A DNA stretch of 64,000 nt from PoT sp049331405 (GCF_049331405.1 NZ_CP186274.1:7936001-8000000), one strand, 5' to 3'; counted from the stretch's first letter, positions 17,673-27,173 are shown. Notes: a model not told the origin generated them from the letters alone. Program-made: numbers and translations.

Positions 17673-17934
17673 CGCGACCACCTCAATCAGGGAATCCGCC
17701 GACGGCAACTCAGTAGCCTAGCTATTCTAATGACTCGCCCACTCGATCGCACAGGCCTAAACGACCCCCGTGGGTGACTTGCGTTGAAAAGTGCCCCGTC
17801 GACGCCTTATGATGGTGCTTTTCCGCCAGCACAAACTCCCTCAAGTGAACCGTCCGATCGAGTAAGGTGTCGGCGTAACGTCCCTTCGTAGCAAAGGGTA
17901 CGAGAAGGTTCCCGGGTAGGGAGAGGAGATCGCC

Positions 17935-18951
17935 GTGAAGAGCGTTGCCGTCGTGGGTGCCAGCGGGGCTGTTGGTCAGGTGATGATCCGTTTGCTCGAG
18001 GAGCGGAACTTCCCCGCGTCCTCGATCAAATTCCTCGCGTCGGAACGAAGCGCCGGCAAATCGTTGACGTTCGGCGGCAAAGAGTACCCCATCCAGCCCC
18101 TGTCTCCGGGAGCGTTTGAGGGGGTCGACATCGTCCTGTCGAGCACCCCGGCCTCGATCTCGCGCGAATACAGCCCGATCGCCGCCAAGGCCGGCGCCGT
18201 GGTCGTCGACAACTCGAGCGCCTTCCGCATGGACCCGGACGTCCCCCTCGTCGTGCCCGAGGTCAACCCTCACGACGTGGCGAAGCACAAGGGGATTATT
18301 GCCAACCCCAACTGCTCGACGATCCAGATGGTCGTGGCCCTCAAGCCGCTCCATGATGCCTTCCGGATCAGGCGGGTCATCGTCAGCACGTATCAGGCCG
18401 TCTCGGGCGCTGGTCAGAAGGGAATCCACGAGCTTCAGGCCCAGACCGCGGCCCTCGTCTCGGGGAACACGCCCCCGGCCCCGAGCAAGTTCGCCCACTC
18501 GATCGCCTTCAACTGCATACCGCAGATCGATGACTTCCTCCCTTCCGGTTACACCAAAGAAGAGATGAAGATGGTCAACGAGACGCGCAAGATCATGGGG
18601 GACGACTCGATCGACGTCTGTCCCACCTGCGTCCGTGTCCCGGTGGCCAACAGTCACAGTGAATCAATCCTGATCGAAACCGAGAAGCCGATCACCGTCG
18701 AAGCTGCTCGCGAGATCTGGGCCAGCGCCCCCGGCCTGATCATCGTCGACGACAACGCCAACAAGCTCTACCCGCTCCCGTCGTCGGCCTCCAACCGTGA
18801 TGAGGTCTTCGTCGGCCGGATCCGCCAGGACCTCCACCGTCCCAACGCCCTGCTCTTCTGGTGTGTCAGCGACAACCTCCGCAAGGGTGCAGCGACGAAC
18901 GCCGTGCAGATCGCGGAGGAGCTGGTCAAGCTTGCCCCCGCAAGCGTCTGA
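17935..18951 (+). CDS. asd: Aspartate-semialdehyde dehydrogenase
   Basis: This NADPH enzyme reduces aspartyl phosphate to the semialdehyde, the branch point to lysine, diaminopimelate, threonine and methionine. The 338 residues include the nucleotide loop VVGASGAVGQ (6-15), VDNSSAFRMD (91-100), the active-site cysteine Cys127 in NPNCSTIQ, and the acid-base segment VRVPVANSHSES. Length and motifs fit the bacterial family. Start is GTG at 17935, with GGGAGAGGAG 6 nt upstream. A GC-rich hairpin follows at 18961-18991. The facing gene upstream is purD, so the 260-nt gap holds two divergent promoters. Confidence 0.95.
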   Translation: MKSVAVVGASGAVGQVMIRLLEERNFPASSIKFLASERSAGKSLTFGGKEYPIQPLSPGAFEGVDIVLSSTPASISREYSPIAAKAGAVVVDNSSAFRMDPDVPLVVPEVNPHDVAKHKGIIANPNCSTIQMVVALKPLHDAFRIRRVIVSTYQAVSGAGQKGIHELQAQTAALVSGNTPPAPSKFAHSIAFNCIPQIDDFLPSGYTKEEMKMVNETRKIMGDDSIDVCPTCVRVPVANSHSESILIETEKPITVEAAREIWASAPGLIIVDDNANKLYPLPSSASNRDEVFVGRIRQDLHRPNALLFWCVSDNLRKGAATNAVQIAEELVKLAPASV

Positions 18952-18960
18952 TTTCTTCGA

Positions 18961-18991
18961 GCGACCCGGCCGTTTTCTGCGGCTGGGTCGC
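18961..18991 (+). terminator. Possible terminator hairpin after asd
   Basis: A 12-bp stem with one G-T pair (18961-18972 with 18980-18991) and a TTTTCTG loop lies 9 nt after the stop. No T run follows it, so intrinsic termination is uncertain. Confidence 0.4.
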
Positions 18992-19095
18992 GCTGTTGCT
19001 GGCGACATCGCGAAGATCACGGCTTCCTTCGAGATGACAGTCCTTGCAACGTCCGCATCCTACCTTCAGACTCAATCGGAGCGACTCACGGATCG

Positions 19096-19860
19096 ATGCG
19101 GAACATCAAGCTCCTCTTGAGCTACGACGGGACCGACTTCTTCGGCTGGCAGCGACAGCCGAATCACAGGACGGTCCAACAGGTCGTCGAAGAAGCCCTG
19201 GGAGCCTTGACGGGGGTCACACCCTCGATGAACGCCAGCGGCCGGACGGATGCCGGCGTCCATGCGCTTGGTCAGGTCGCGCACTTCTACACGGCCTCGA
19301 GGCATCCGTGCGAGGTCATCGTCAAGGCCTTGAACGCGACGCTGCCCGTCGACGTCCGGATCCTCGGGGCCTGGGATATGCCCCAGTCTTTCCACGCGAC
19401 GCTCGACGCCAAATCCAAGATGTATCGCTACGTGATCGACAACGGCCGCGTCGCGGATCCGTTCAAGCGTCGCTACAGCTATCACGTCTACAAGGCCCTC
19501 GACGTCGAGGCGATGCAGCGAGCCTCTCGAGCCCTTCTCGGCCGGCACGACTTCCGAAGTTTCGAGACCAACTGGCCCAACCGGACGAGCAGCGTGCGGA
19601 CGATCATGTCGCTCGAAGTCCTCCGGCAGGGTGATGCCGTCTGGATCGAGGTCGAGGCCGACGGCTTCCTCTACAATATGGTCAGGTCAATCGCCGGGAC
19701 TCTCGTCCAAGTTGGCATGAAGCGTCGCCCCGAAGAATGGGTCCGCGAAGCGCTCGTCGCCGAGGACCGTCGCGAGGCTGGCCCCACGGCGCCCCCCGAA
19801 GGCCTCTTCATGGTCGTGGTCCGCTACAGCGATTCGCAACCACTCGATTTCAAACCCTGA
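19096..19860 (+). CDS. truA: tRNA pseudouridine(38-40) synthase
   Basis: TruA converts uridines 38-40 of the anticodon stem-loop to pseudouridine. The 254-residue protein opens with LLLSYDGTDFFGWQRQP (6-22) and carries the catalytic aspartate in ASGRTDAGVHA (Asp52). Further family blocks are YRYVIDN, GRHDFRSFET and DGFLYNMVRSIAGTL near the C-terminus. Size is typical. The start is ATG at 19096. It is 43 nt upstream of a GT4 glycosyltransferase gene on the same strand, so the two may be co-transcribed, although their functions are unrelated. Confidence 0.95.
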   Translation: MRNIKLLLSYDGTDFFGWQRQPNHRTVQQVVEEALGALTGVTPSMNASGRTDAGVHALGQVAHFYTASRHPCEVIVKALNATLPVDVRILGAWDMPQSFHATLDAKSKMYRYVIDNGRVADPFKRRYSYHVYKALDVEAMQRASRALLGRHDFRSFETNWPNRTSSVRTIMSLEVLRQGDAVWIEVEADGFLYNMVRSIAGTLVQVGMKRRPEEWVREALVAEDRREAGPTAPPEGLFMVVVRYSDSQPLDFKP

Positions 19861-19903
19861 GCGTGTCGGTCCTCAATGGCCTTCCCTGAGTGAGCACTCG
19901 TTC

Positions 19904-21070
19904 ATGCGAATCGTCCACGTGATTACTCGGCTCATCCTCGGGGGCGCGCAGGAAAATACGCTACTCACGGTCGAGGGTCTCCATCACCGGTATGGCGACG
20001 ATGTGACTTTGATCTCAGGGCCGGCTGAAGGGCCCGAGGGGGATCTCTTCGACCGCGCCTATCAGCAAGGCCTGAAGGTCGAGGTGATGCCCGAGTTGAT
20101 CCGGGCCATCAAGCCGGGCACCGACCTCAAGGCCTATCGCCAGTTGCGGAGTGCCTATCGTCGCTTAAAACCCGATGTCGTGCATACGCACAGCTCCAAG
20201 GCCGGAATCATCGGCCGGGTCGCCGCCTGGCACGAGAAGGTCCCGGCCGTCGTCCACACGATCCACGGCCTCCCCTTCGGCCCCTCCGAGAGGCCGCTCA
20301 AGAACCGCCTGTACGTCGGGCTCGAACGTTGGGCGGCGAAGAACTGCCACGCGATCGTGAGCGTGTGCGATTCGATGACCGAACAGGCCCTGGCGGCCGG
20401 CGTGGGAAGGCCCGAGCAGTTCTCGACCGTCTACAGCGGTATGGACGTAGATGCGTTCCTGAATCCTCCCCGACCTCGGGATGAGGTTCGGCGAGAGCTC
20501 GGGCTACTCGATCACGAGGTAGCATTCGGCACCGTCGCGCGACTCTTCGAGCGCAAAGGACATGACGACATCCTGGCCGTCGCGCCTGGAATTCTCGAGG
20601 AGAACCCGAACGTCCGATTCGTGTTCATCGGCGACGGCATCCTGCGCGACAAGCTCATCGCCGAGACCGAGCAGCGAGGCATCCGCCACGCATTCCATTT
20701 CATCGGCCTGGTGCCGCCGACCCGGATTCCCGAACTGCTCGGAGGCCTCGATGCCGTGGTGCATCCCAGCCTGCGCGAAGGGCTCGCTCGCGTCCTTCCG
20801 CAATCGCTGCTCGTCGGTCGACCCGTCATCAGCTACGACGTCGATGGTGCCCGGGAGGTGGTGATCCCGGAGACGGGCGTCCTGCTCAAGACGCGAGACC
20901 TCGAAGGCCTCACCGCGGCGATTCTGCGACTCGCCGGGAATTCCAGCTTGCGAGCCTCGATGGGGGCGGAAGGCCGGCGCCGATTCGCCGACCAGTTCCG
21001 CCACGAGACGATGACGTCTCAGCTGCGCTCACTTTACTCGCGTCTGCTGGCGGGGCGGGCCCTCTGCTGA
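19904..21070 (+). CDS. GT4 family glycosyltransferase
   Basis: The 388-residue GT-B enzyme has the N-terminal loop LILGGAQENTLL (about 8-19), the VHTHSSKAGIIGR block typical of the polysaccharide-type GT4 enzymes, a linker with FGTVARLFERKG (the donor-side Arg/Lys pair), and HPSLREGLARVLPQSLLVGRPVI, which carries the E-x7-type donor motif. It should transfer a sugar from a nucleotide donor to a lipid or polysaccharide acceptor at the cytoplasmic face. Its final 42 bases overlap the end of the convergent GT39 gene. No terminator is visible between the two. Confidence 0.87.
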   Translation: MRIVHVITRLILGGAQENTLLTVEGLHHRYGDDVTLISGPAEGPEGDLFDRAYQQGLKVEVMPELIRAIKPGTDLKAYRQLRSAYRRLKPDVVHTHSSKAGIIGRVAAWHEKVPAVVHTIHGLPFGPSERPLKNRLYVGLERWAAKNCHAIVSVCDSMTEQALAAGVGRPEQFSTVYSGMDVDAFLNPPRPRDEVRRELGLLDHEVAFGTVARLFERKGHDDILAVAPGILEENPNVRFVFIGDGILRDKLIAETEQRGIRHAFHFIGLVPPTRIPELLGGLDAVVHPSLREGLARVLPQSLLVGRPVISYDVDGAREVVIPETGVLLKTRDLEGLTAAILRLAGNSSLRASMGAEGRRRFADQFRHETMTSQLRSLYSRLLAGRALC

Positions 21071-22738
21071 GCGGTTGACCCGCACCAGGACGAACTGGAG
21101 AACCTCTTCCGAACCGGTGTTGAGGTTCGTCCAGGTCATCTTATCCTTCAGCTCGACCTCGAGGTAAGACTTCTGGTGGAACTCCTTGAGTTCCTGGGGC
21201 AGCAAAGCCGTCACGACGGCCCCCCGTTCCAGGATCAGGTCATAGAGCTGATGCCACTTGCGGATTGTCGGCAAGGGTTTGCCGTACGCATAGATCAGGC
21301 TCGGTTCCTGGAACGAGTGCAGCACCGGCTGGGCATCGAGTTCCTTCGACAGCTCTTTGAGTCGAGCGGCGACGAAGCGAGGCGCCCGGTACGGCTCCGC
21401 CGAAGGCAAGAGCCAGCCGCCCAGTCCTGCCATCACGCAGGCCCAGGTAACGATCAGTGCGTGCATCGCCCGTTCGGTCGCTCCGCCGTGAATACGGCGC
21501 AGGGCGTAGATCGTTCCGGTCGCGAGGATCGCGGCAACAAACAGGAGCGGCCAGCGGAGGAGGGAGTCGCGCATCAGGGCCATCGTGGCCATGGCCACGA
21601 CCAGGACGAGACTCGTCCCGCCGAGCAGGGCCACGGCGAGGCGTCCGAGATGGCAACGCCTGAGGTTGACCTGTTCCTTCACGACGGACACTACCATCCA
21701 GCCGACGAGCATCGAGCACGCGGGGATCGCCGGCAGATAGTAGTGGACGAGCTTGGTCTTCACGCACTCGAGCAGGATCAACGGCCCTACGATCCAGCCA
21801 AACAGGAACCCAAGTTCTGGGCTCGAACGTCGTCGGGTCCACGCAGCCAGGACCGCCGCGGGCACGAGTGCCGACCACGGATGGAAGGTGCCGAGAATCG
21901 TCACCAGGTAATAGCCCGGGAACCCGCCGTGCTTTTCCAAACCCGTCGTCACGCGGTTCACCATCTGCTCGCCGACCGCGACGCGGAAGAAGTCCCCGTG
22001 CGAGACGATCCCGACCGCGATCAACCAGGGGGCGACGAGCAAGGCGTAGATCAAGAGCCCCGAACCCCAATGAAGCCTTCGCCAGCATGAGGTCGGACCG
22101 CCCGCGCGCCAGGAGACGAGGCCGGAGACGGCGATGAGTCCTAGGCCGACTGGCCCCTTCGTGAGCGTCGCCAGCGCCATGAGGACCCAGAAGCCCGCCG
22201 CGAGCCAGCGCGATTCCCTGCGGCTAAGCTCCCAGAGGCAGAACTGCGCCGCGACAAGCCAGAGGGTGAGCGTGGCATCGGTCGTGGCTAACTTCGACTC
22301 GGCCACCATGATCGGCGCCGTCGCGAGCATGAACGCCGCCAAAGAACCGGCTCGATGGCCGATGAGACGACGACCGAAATGCCAGACCAGGAGGCAGGTC
22401 GCCGCCCCGGCCAGGCCCGAGACCAGGCGCATGCCGAAGGTGTTGTCACCTACCAGGGCCACGGACCCGCGCATGAGCCAGTAGATCAGGACCGGCTTCT
22501 GATATCGCGGTTCGCCGTTGAAGGTGGGATGAATCCAGTCGCCCCGCGCCCGCATCTCGCGGACGCAGGTCGAGTAACGGGGCTCATCCCGATCCCAGAG
22601 GCTCGTGCGGTCGTTGCCGAGCAGGTTCAGTGTCAACGCCAGGAGGACGAGTAGGCCGGGTTCGATGTATCGAGTCGCGCGACGCGCGGTCGGTTCTGGT
22701 TCGTGCGAATCATTCGCGGGAGATGTCAGTGTGGACAC
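21029..22738 (-). CDS. GT39/ArnT-like membrane glycosyltransferase
   Basis: The 569-residue polytopic protein starts with a first helix (about 30-43) followed by the conserved loop WDRDEPRYS (about 50-58). The D-E pair in this first outer loop is the catalytic signature of GT-C enzymes such as ArnT and protein O-mannosyltransferases, which use polyprenyl-phosphate sugars outside the membrane. About ten more hydrophobic segments follow, then a C-terminal soluble domain of about 130 residues. The acceptor could be a lipid or a protein; sequence alone does not say. Start is ATG at 21029-22738's right end with no better alternative. The 3' end overlaps the facing GT4 gene by 42 bp. Confidence 0.87.
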   Translation of the reverse strand: MSTLTSPANDSHEPEPTARRATRYIEPGLLVLLALTLNLLGNDRTSLWDRDEPRYSTCVREMRARGDWIHPTFNGEPRYQKPVLIYWLMRGSVALVGDNTFGMRLVSGLAGAATCLLVWHFGRRLIGHRAGSLAAFMLATAPIMVAESKLATTDATLTLWLVAAQFCLWELSRRESRWLAAGFWVLMALATLTKGPVGLGLIAVSGLVSWRAGGPTSCWRRLHWGSGLLIYALLVAPWLIAVGIVSHGDFFRVAVGEQMVNRVTTGLEKHGGFPGYYLVTILGTFHPWSALVPAAVLAAWTRRRSSPELGFLFGWIVGPLILLECVKTKLVHYYLPAIPACSMLVGWMVVSVVKEQVNLRRCHLGRLAVALLGGTSLVLVVAMATMALMRDSLLRWPLLFVAAILATGTIYALRRIHGGATERAMHALIVTWACVMAGLGGWLLPSAEPYRAPRFVAARLKELSKELDAQPVLHSFQEPSLIYAYGKPLPTIRKWHQLYDLILERGAVVTALLPQELKEFHQKSYLEVELKDKMTWTNLNTGSEEVLQFVLVRVNRSAEGPPRQQTRVK

Positions 22739-22995
22739 GGTTCCCTCCGTGCTCCCGCTCCGAGGCGAGCGACATCCTTATCGAGGCACCGTTCGCCGGC
22801 ACCACGGTTCGCCTGGTCGGGGCGGTGAGTATAATCAAAGGTCCCCGGGTCAGGGAGAGGACTTTGTGATCGTCGATCCGGCCGCAATACCGAGGCGTAA
22901 GTCTTCCTCAGCGAAGAATTTCAGACAGGGACATGAGCGGGTCGAGCCTTCTACCCGAGGCGGGGCGAGGCGTCGGCCAATCGAGGACGTGGACG

Positions 22996-24315
22996 ATGGC
23001 TGTTCAGACCGAAGCGGAATGCTTGCTCGCGCAAGGCACCTTGTACAAGAACCGGGCCCTCCTCCGGAAAGAGGAAGACACACCCATCTTGGCGGGCTTC
23101 AAAGCGGGGGCCTTCTCACTCTACTACGGCGACGAGCCGATCTTCCATTTCGACCTCGAAGGACGCTGGCAGCGTGCCTACATCAGCGGGCGGCACTTCC
23201 TCAAGTCGCTCGACACCTCGGTCCGCTACATCGACCGCGTCCGAGAGGGGGCGAACCTCGTCCTCCATCGCCAGACAATGAGCTTCGCCGAGGCGAGCGA
23301 TCTGGATCATCGGATTCGCCAGGCGGCCATCGACATGATCGACCGCCTCGCCGATGACACTTCGTTCCGCATCGAGCTTCCCTCGAAGGATGAACAGCAC
23401 CTGGACAAGGACACTCTCCGCGAATTCCTCGAGCGGATCCTCGCCTGGGACGCTGCTGCATGGTTTTCTCAGCGCGAGCGCTTCGTCGCCACATACCCAG
23501 GGCCTTTTTTCCAGCCACCTGACGGTGCAAGTCGGATCATCTTTCAGGCTAGCGTCGGCAACCGCGGACCATCCACCTTCGACTGCCAACCCACGGTGAC
23601 CTACCAACTTCGGAACTCCGAAGCCTTCGAAAAGCATGTCAAAGCCATCGTCAAACTCTGGGGAAAGCGGGTATCACAGGCTCGAGCCGCCTTCCTCGCA
23701 GGCTCCGACATCCTGCATCAAGATCCAGAGTTGGTGCGAGCATACCTCGCGGCCATAAGGGACGCCCTGCCGCCGAGCGATTCCTCGGCGGAATCCAACA
23801 CATCCGATTTGCGGTCGGATATGGCGCGCCTCGAGGGGACGCACCTCTTCCTCGAGGACTTCCCGGCTGAGGTTCCATTCTCCGCCGCACTCAAGTCCTA
23901 TCGCGAGTTGGGTTTGACGAGGGTTCACCTGGGGATCGAGTCGGGCGACCCCGAGATTCGTCAGCAATTCGGCAAGAGCTGGACGAACTCGCAGCTTGAA
24001 CGCTGGGTGAACGAGATCAAATCGACGATCGGTTCACTGAGCATTCTTCTCCTCGATACCCCCTGCCGCCCTGATCAGTTAGCCGGACATCAAGAGCAGA
24101 CGCTGGAATTGCTGGCTCGGTTGCCGTTGGGCCCAGGTGACGTCGTAGCGATCCTTGATGGGAGTGATTTACTCACTGGGCGAGCGTTCGTCCCATCGTA
24201 TGACCCAGTCGAACGGCTCCAGGGCCAGGCCAATCTCAAGAGCATGCTCAAATCAATCCAGGTCGAGCAGAAGGCGAAGGTTGCCGTGTGTTCACTCGAT
24301 AAACTGTGGATGTAG
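22996..24315 (+). CDS. Radical-SAM-like protein lacking the [4Fe-4S] cysteines
   Basis: The C-terminal half of this 439-residue protein follows the radical SAM barrel: an entry strand IIFQASVG (181-188), FLAGSDILHQDPELVRAYL (233-251) and the hallmark VHLGIESGDPEIR (310-322). The cluster motif CxxxCxxC is replaced in register by NxxxSxxD (Asn189, Ser193, Asp196), with a lone Cys197 beside it, so the standard cluster cannot form. The first 170 residues are a separate domain (FHFDLEGRWQRAYISGRHFL) that I recognise only as planctomycete-type. ATG at 22996 has GAGGACG upstream; an in-frame ATG lies at 22933. It diverges from the GT39 gene. Role unknown; a non-catalytic or SAM-binding relative is the simplest reading. 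Confidence 0.75.
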   Translation: MAVQTEAECLLAQGTLYKNRALLRKEEDTPILAGFKAGAFSLYYGDEPIFHFDLEGRWQRAYISGRHFLKSLDTSVRYIDRVREGANLVLHRQTMSFAEASDLDHRIRQAAIDMIDRLADDTSFRIELPSKDEQHLDKDTLREFLERILAWDAAAWFSQRERFVATYPGPFFQPPDGASRIIFQASVGNRGPSTFDCQPTVTYQLRNSEAFEKHVKAIVKLWGKRVSQARAAFLAGSDILHQDPELVRAYLAAIRDALPPSDSSAESNTSDLRSDMARLEGTHLFLEDFPAEVPFSAALKSYRELGLTRVHLGIESGDPEIRQQFGKSWTNSQLERWVNEIKSTIGSLSILLLDTPCRPDQLAGHQEQTLELLARLPLGPGDVVAILDGSDLLTGRAFVPSYDPVERLQGQANLKSMLKSIQVEQKAKVAVCSLDKLWM

Positions 24316-24473
24316 AACACGGTCAGGGGGGGATTATCACCAAGCTCAGTACAGACGTCGCGGCCGAGGACGGGCCGGGCAGCTTCGATACCGCTTGACA
24401 GCGAATCTCGAAGCCGCCTACCCTCAGCCGGTACTCGGGGTGGATGCAGGCCAACACGGGAGCTTGATTTCTG

Positions 24474-25907
24474 ATGGATGTCCAGCGCTACGACCTCGTC
24501 GTGATCGGTTCGGGCCCTGCCGGCGAGAAGGGTGCGGCCCAGGCCGCCTACTTCGGCAAGTCCGTGGCCCTCGTCGAGAAAGAGGCCCACTACGGCGGTG
24601 CCGCGGCGAATACAGGAACCCTCCCATCGAAGACGTTGCGCGAGACGGCCCTCTTCCTCTCGGGGTTTCGCAATCGCGACCTCTCCGGGCTCAACCTGAC
24701 GCTCAAGCAGCAGGTCACCATCAGCGACTTCATGGTCCACGAGCAGCACGTGACCCGCGACGAGCGGATCCGGATCATCAACAACCTCGCACGGCATCAC
24801 GTGCGTACCTACTCGGGCGCCGGCGCCTTCGTGGATCCTCACACGATCGCCATCCGATCGCCCGAGGGGGAAGAGACCCGGATCCAGGGGGAACGAATCC
24901 TGATCGCCGTGGGCTCGACCCCCGTCCGTCCTCCCCTGTTCCCGTTCCAGGACCACCGGGTCTGGGATTCGGACTCGATCCTCAACCTCCGCGACCTCCC
25001 CAAGAGCATGCTCGTCGTAGGGGGCGGGGTCATCGGTTGCGAATATGCCTGCATGTTCGCTATTCTTGGCGTGAAAGTCACGGTGGTCGAGCAGCGAGAC
25101 CGGATTCTCGGCTCGGTCGACTCCGAGGTTGCCGCCGCGCTCCAGGCCCAGATGGAGTCGATCGGCGTCCACTTCGTTTTCAAGGATTCGGTGCTCTCCG
25201 TCGAGGCCGGCCGTGGCATCGACGTGCGACTGAAGTCGGGCCTGTCCCTTTCGACAGGCGCAATCCTCGTCTCGGCAGGGCGGAACGGGAATACTCGTAC
25301 GCTCGGCCTCGAGAATGTGGGGGTCATGACTAACGATCGCGGGCTGATCAAGGTGAACCCGCAGTATCAGACCAACGTCCCCCACGTCTACGCCGCGGGC
25401 GACGTGATCGGCTCGCCGGGGCTTGCCTCGACCGCGATGGAGCAGGCTCGCGTGGCGATGGTGGATGCCTTCGATCTTAAGTACAAGAGCGTCGTCGCCC
25501 ACGTCCTGCCCTACGGCATTTATACCATCCCCGAATGTTCCCAGGCGGGCGAGACCGAGGATGCCCTGAAGGCAAAAGGCATTCCCTACGTCTCGGGCAA
25601 GGCGAGCTACTCAACGAACGCCCGCGGCAAGATCATCGGGGACGACAAGGGCTTCCTCAAGCTCCTCTTCCACGCCGAGGACATGAAATTGCTGGGAGTC
25701 CACGTCATCGGCGAGCAGGCGACCGAGTTAGTTCACGTCGGCCTGACCGCGCTCCTGATGAACCAGGGGGCGGACCTGTTCATCGCGACGTGCTATAACT
25801 ACCCGACCCTCACCGAGCTCTACAAGTACGCGACGTACGACGCACTCGGCAAGCGAGCCAAGCTCCAGGGGATCCCCGAGCGGATCGCAGGACTGGCGAC
25901 TCCTTGA
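24474..25907 (+). CDS. sthA: Soluble pyridine nucleotide transhydrogenase (Si-specific)
   Basis: The 477-residue flavoprotein of the pyridine nucleotide-disulfide oxidoreductase family should move hydride between NADPH and NAD+. It has the FAD loop VVIGSGPAGEKGA (9-21), a central NAD(P) loop VVGGGVIGCEYA (about 180-191), the flavin-binding VYAAGDVIG (about 304-312) and the C-terminal dimerisation domain. The segment that in dehydrogenases holds the redox disulfide reads GGAAANTGTLPSK, with no cysteine at either position; transhydrogenases of this family lack the full pair. The stop is only 25 nt from that of the facing VWA gene. Start is ATG at 24474. Confidence 0.88.
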   Translation: MDVQRYDLVVIGSGPAGEKGAAQAAYFGKSVALVEKEAHYGGAAANTGTLPSKTLRETALFLSGFRNRDLSGLNLTLKQQVTISDFMVHEQHVTRDERIRIINNLARHHVRTYSGAGAFVDPHTIAIRSPEGEETRIQGERILIAVGSTPVRPPLFPFQDHRVWDSDSILNLRDLPKSMLVVGGGVIGCEYACMFAILGVKVTVVEQRDRILGSVDSEVAAALQAQMESIGVHFVFKDSVLSVEAGRGIDVRLKSGLSLSTGAILVSAGRNGNTRTLGLENVGVMTNDRGLIKVNPQYQTNVPHVYAAGDVIGSPGLASTAMEQARVAMVDAFDLKYKSVVAHVLPYGIYTIPECSQAGETEDALKAKGIPYVSGKASYSTNARGKIIGDDKGFLKLLFHAEDMKLLGVHVIGEQATELVHVGLTALLMNQGADLFIATCYNYPTLTELYKYATYDALGKRAKLQGIPERIAGLATP

Positions 25908-25932
25908 TGTCGCGTCAAAGGCTTGCTCAATG

Positions 25933-27075
25933 TCATTGACTCTTGCGACGAGTCCTTCGCCCCCCCACGAAGCTGTCGAAGACGTACTTGCCCAGGTCGT
26001 CGGCCGAGCAGTAGGCGGCCACACCGTGCGACACCCGAGCCATCTGCTCGACGAAGTTGACGAGGCCTAAATAGAAGTAATCTTCGATCAGCGCGAAACT
26101 CGAGACGCGAATCCCGGCGGCCGCGCAGCGACGGACTTCGGTCAGAGTGTGATTCGCGGTCTTCTCGGAGGGGGGATAAATGAGTACCACGTCGCGCCCT
26201 TCGATGTGAGCGGTTGGCTCACCGTCGGTGATGACGATGATCTGCTTGTTCTGGGCCCCCTGACGACTCAACAGATTTCGGGCGAGCCGCAGGCCGGCGT
26301 GGATGTTGGTGAAGTGCTGGGGCACACGCTTCGGCGGATTATCCAGATTGAATCGCAGGTTGACGCGGCTGTCGTAGAGGCTGACGGGCTTCGGTGCCGA
26401 GCTTAGCAGCTGCTTCTCGGTCATCACATTTGCATAAGTATAGAAGCCCACCATCTGGAGCGTGTCCTGGGAGTACTGGGCCCGGACCATCGCCTGGAGG
26501 GCGAGGGCGACCTTCTTCGTCATGGCGTATTTGCCATAACGCCCCATCGAGCCGCTCATGTCGATGAGGACGACGGTCGCGCAACGCGTCTGATACTCGG
26601 TCTCGTGGACGACGTAATCTTCATACTTCAGACGCAGCGGAGTCCCGCCCCCCTGCCGCACCATCGCATTCTTGAGCGTCTCGTGCAGGTCGAGGTTCGC
26701 GAGCGTGTCGCCATACACGTAGGGGCGTGAATCTTCCAGGCGGATGGTGCCCTCGCCCTTCTGAGGCGTGTCGTGCTTGCCCACGGCGTCGCGTTGAAAG
26801 GTCTGGAAGAGATTCGTGAGGGCGTTTTCCTGGATCCGGCGCACGCCTTTCGGCGTGACCTGCCATTTCCCTTCCTCATCCTTCTCGATCAGCCCCTGTT
26901 GCTGGATCTTGTCGAGGATGTCGGGCATATCCTCGTCGTCGATCTCGTCGAGATTCCGAAGGACCTCGTCCCCATACTGGAGCAGATATTCGGTGATCTG
27001 GTCGAAGACCTTATCGGCCGACTGCGGCTGGACGTCCTGAGACCCATCCCACTTCGAATATTCAAAGAGTGACAT
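25933..27075 (-). CDS. VWA-domain protein, partner of the adjacent MoxR-type ATPase
   Basis: The 380-residue protein has a helical, acidic N-terminal region (1-150), then a von Willebrand factor A domain with the metal-dependent adhesion site DMSGSMGRYGKYA (Asp-x-Ser-x-Ser), a conserved threonine in HFTNIHAGLRLA and a late aspartate in VITDGEPTAH. VWA proteins paired with MoxR ATPases act like the ChlD/ChlI subunits of metal chelatases or as chaperone pairs in metal insertion or complex assembly. The MoxR gene ends 98 nt upstream on the same strand, so they form an operon. ATG at 27075 (MSLFEYSKWD) is used; the longer frame to 27132 is Arg-rich and unlikely to be translated. Confidence 0.87.
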   Translation of the reverse strand: MSLFEYSKWDGSQDVQPQSADKVFDQITEYLLQYGDEVLRNLDEIDDEDMPDILDKIQQQGLIEKDEEGKWQVTPKGVRRIQENALTNLFQTFQRDAVGKHDTPQKGEGTIRLEDSRPYVYGDTLANLDLHETLKNAMVRQGGGTPLRLKYEDYVVHETEYQTRCATVVLIDMSGSMGRYGKYAMTKKVALALQAMVRAQYSQDTLQMVGFYTYANVMTEKQLLSSAPKPVSLYDSRVNLRFNLDNPPKRVPQHFTNIHAGLRLARNLLSRQGAQNKQIIVITDGEPTAHIEGRDVVLIYPPSEKTANHTLTEVRRCAAAGIRVSSFALIEDYFYLGLVNFVEQMARVSHGVAAYCSADDLGKYVFDSFVGGRRTRRKSQ

Positions 27076-27173
27076 GTGGATCCTCGGTTGGGATGAGTCG
27101 ACCCGGCCTCGTCGATGACGAGGCCGGGGCATGCATCACGCTCGATCTGGGGACTTCTCTCGACCGGGGACGA

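Noticed and set aside
24090..25502. Long minus-strand open frame of 470 codons
   Set aside because: Antisense of sthA and the end of the radical-SAM-like gene; no family signature.
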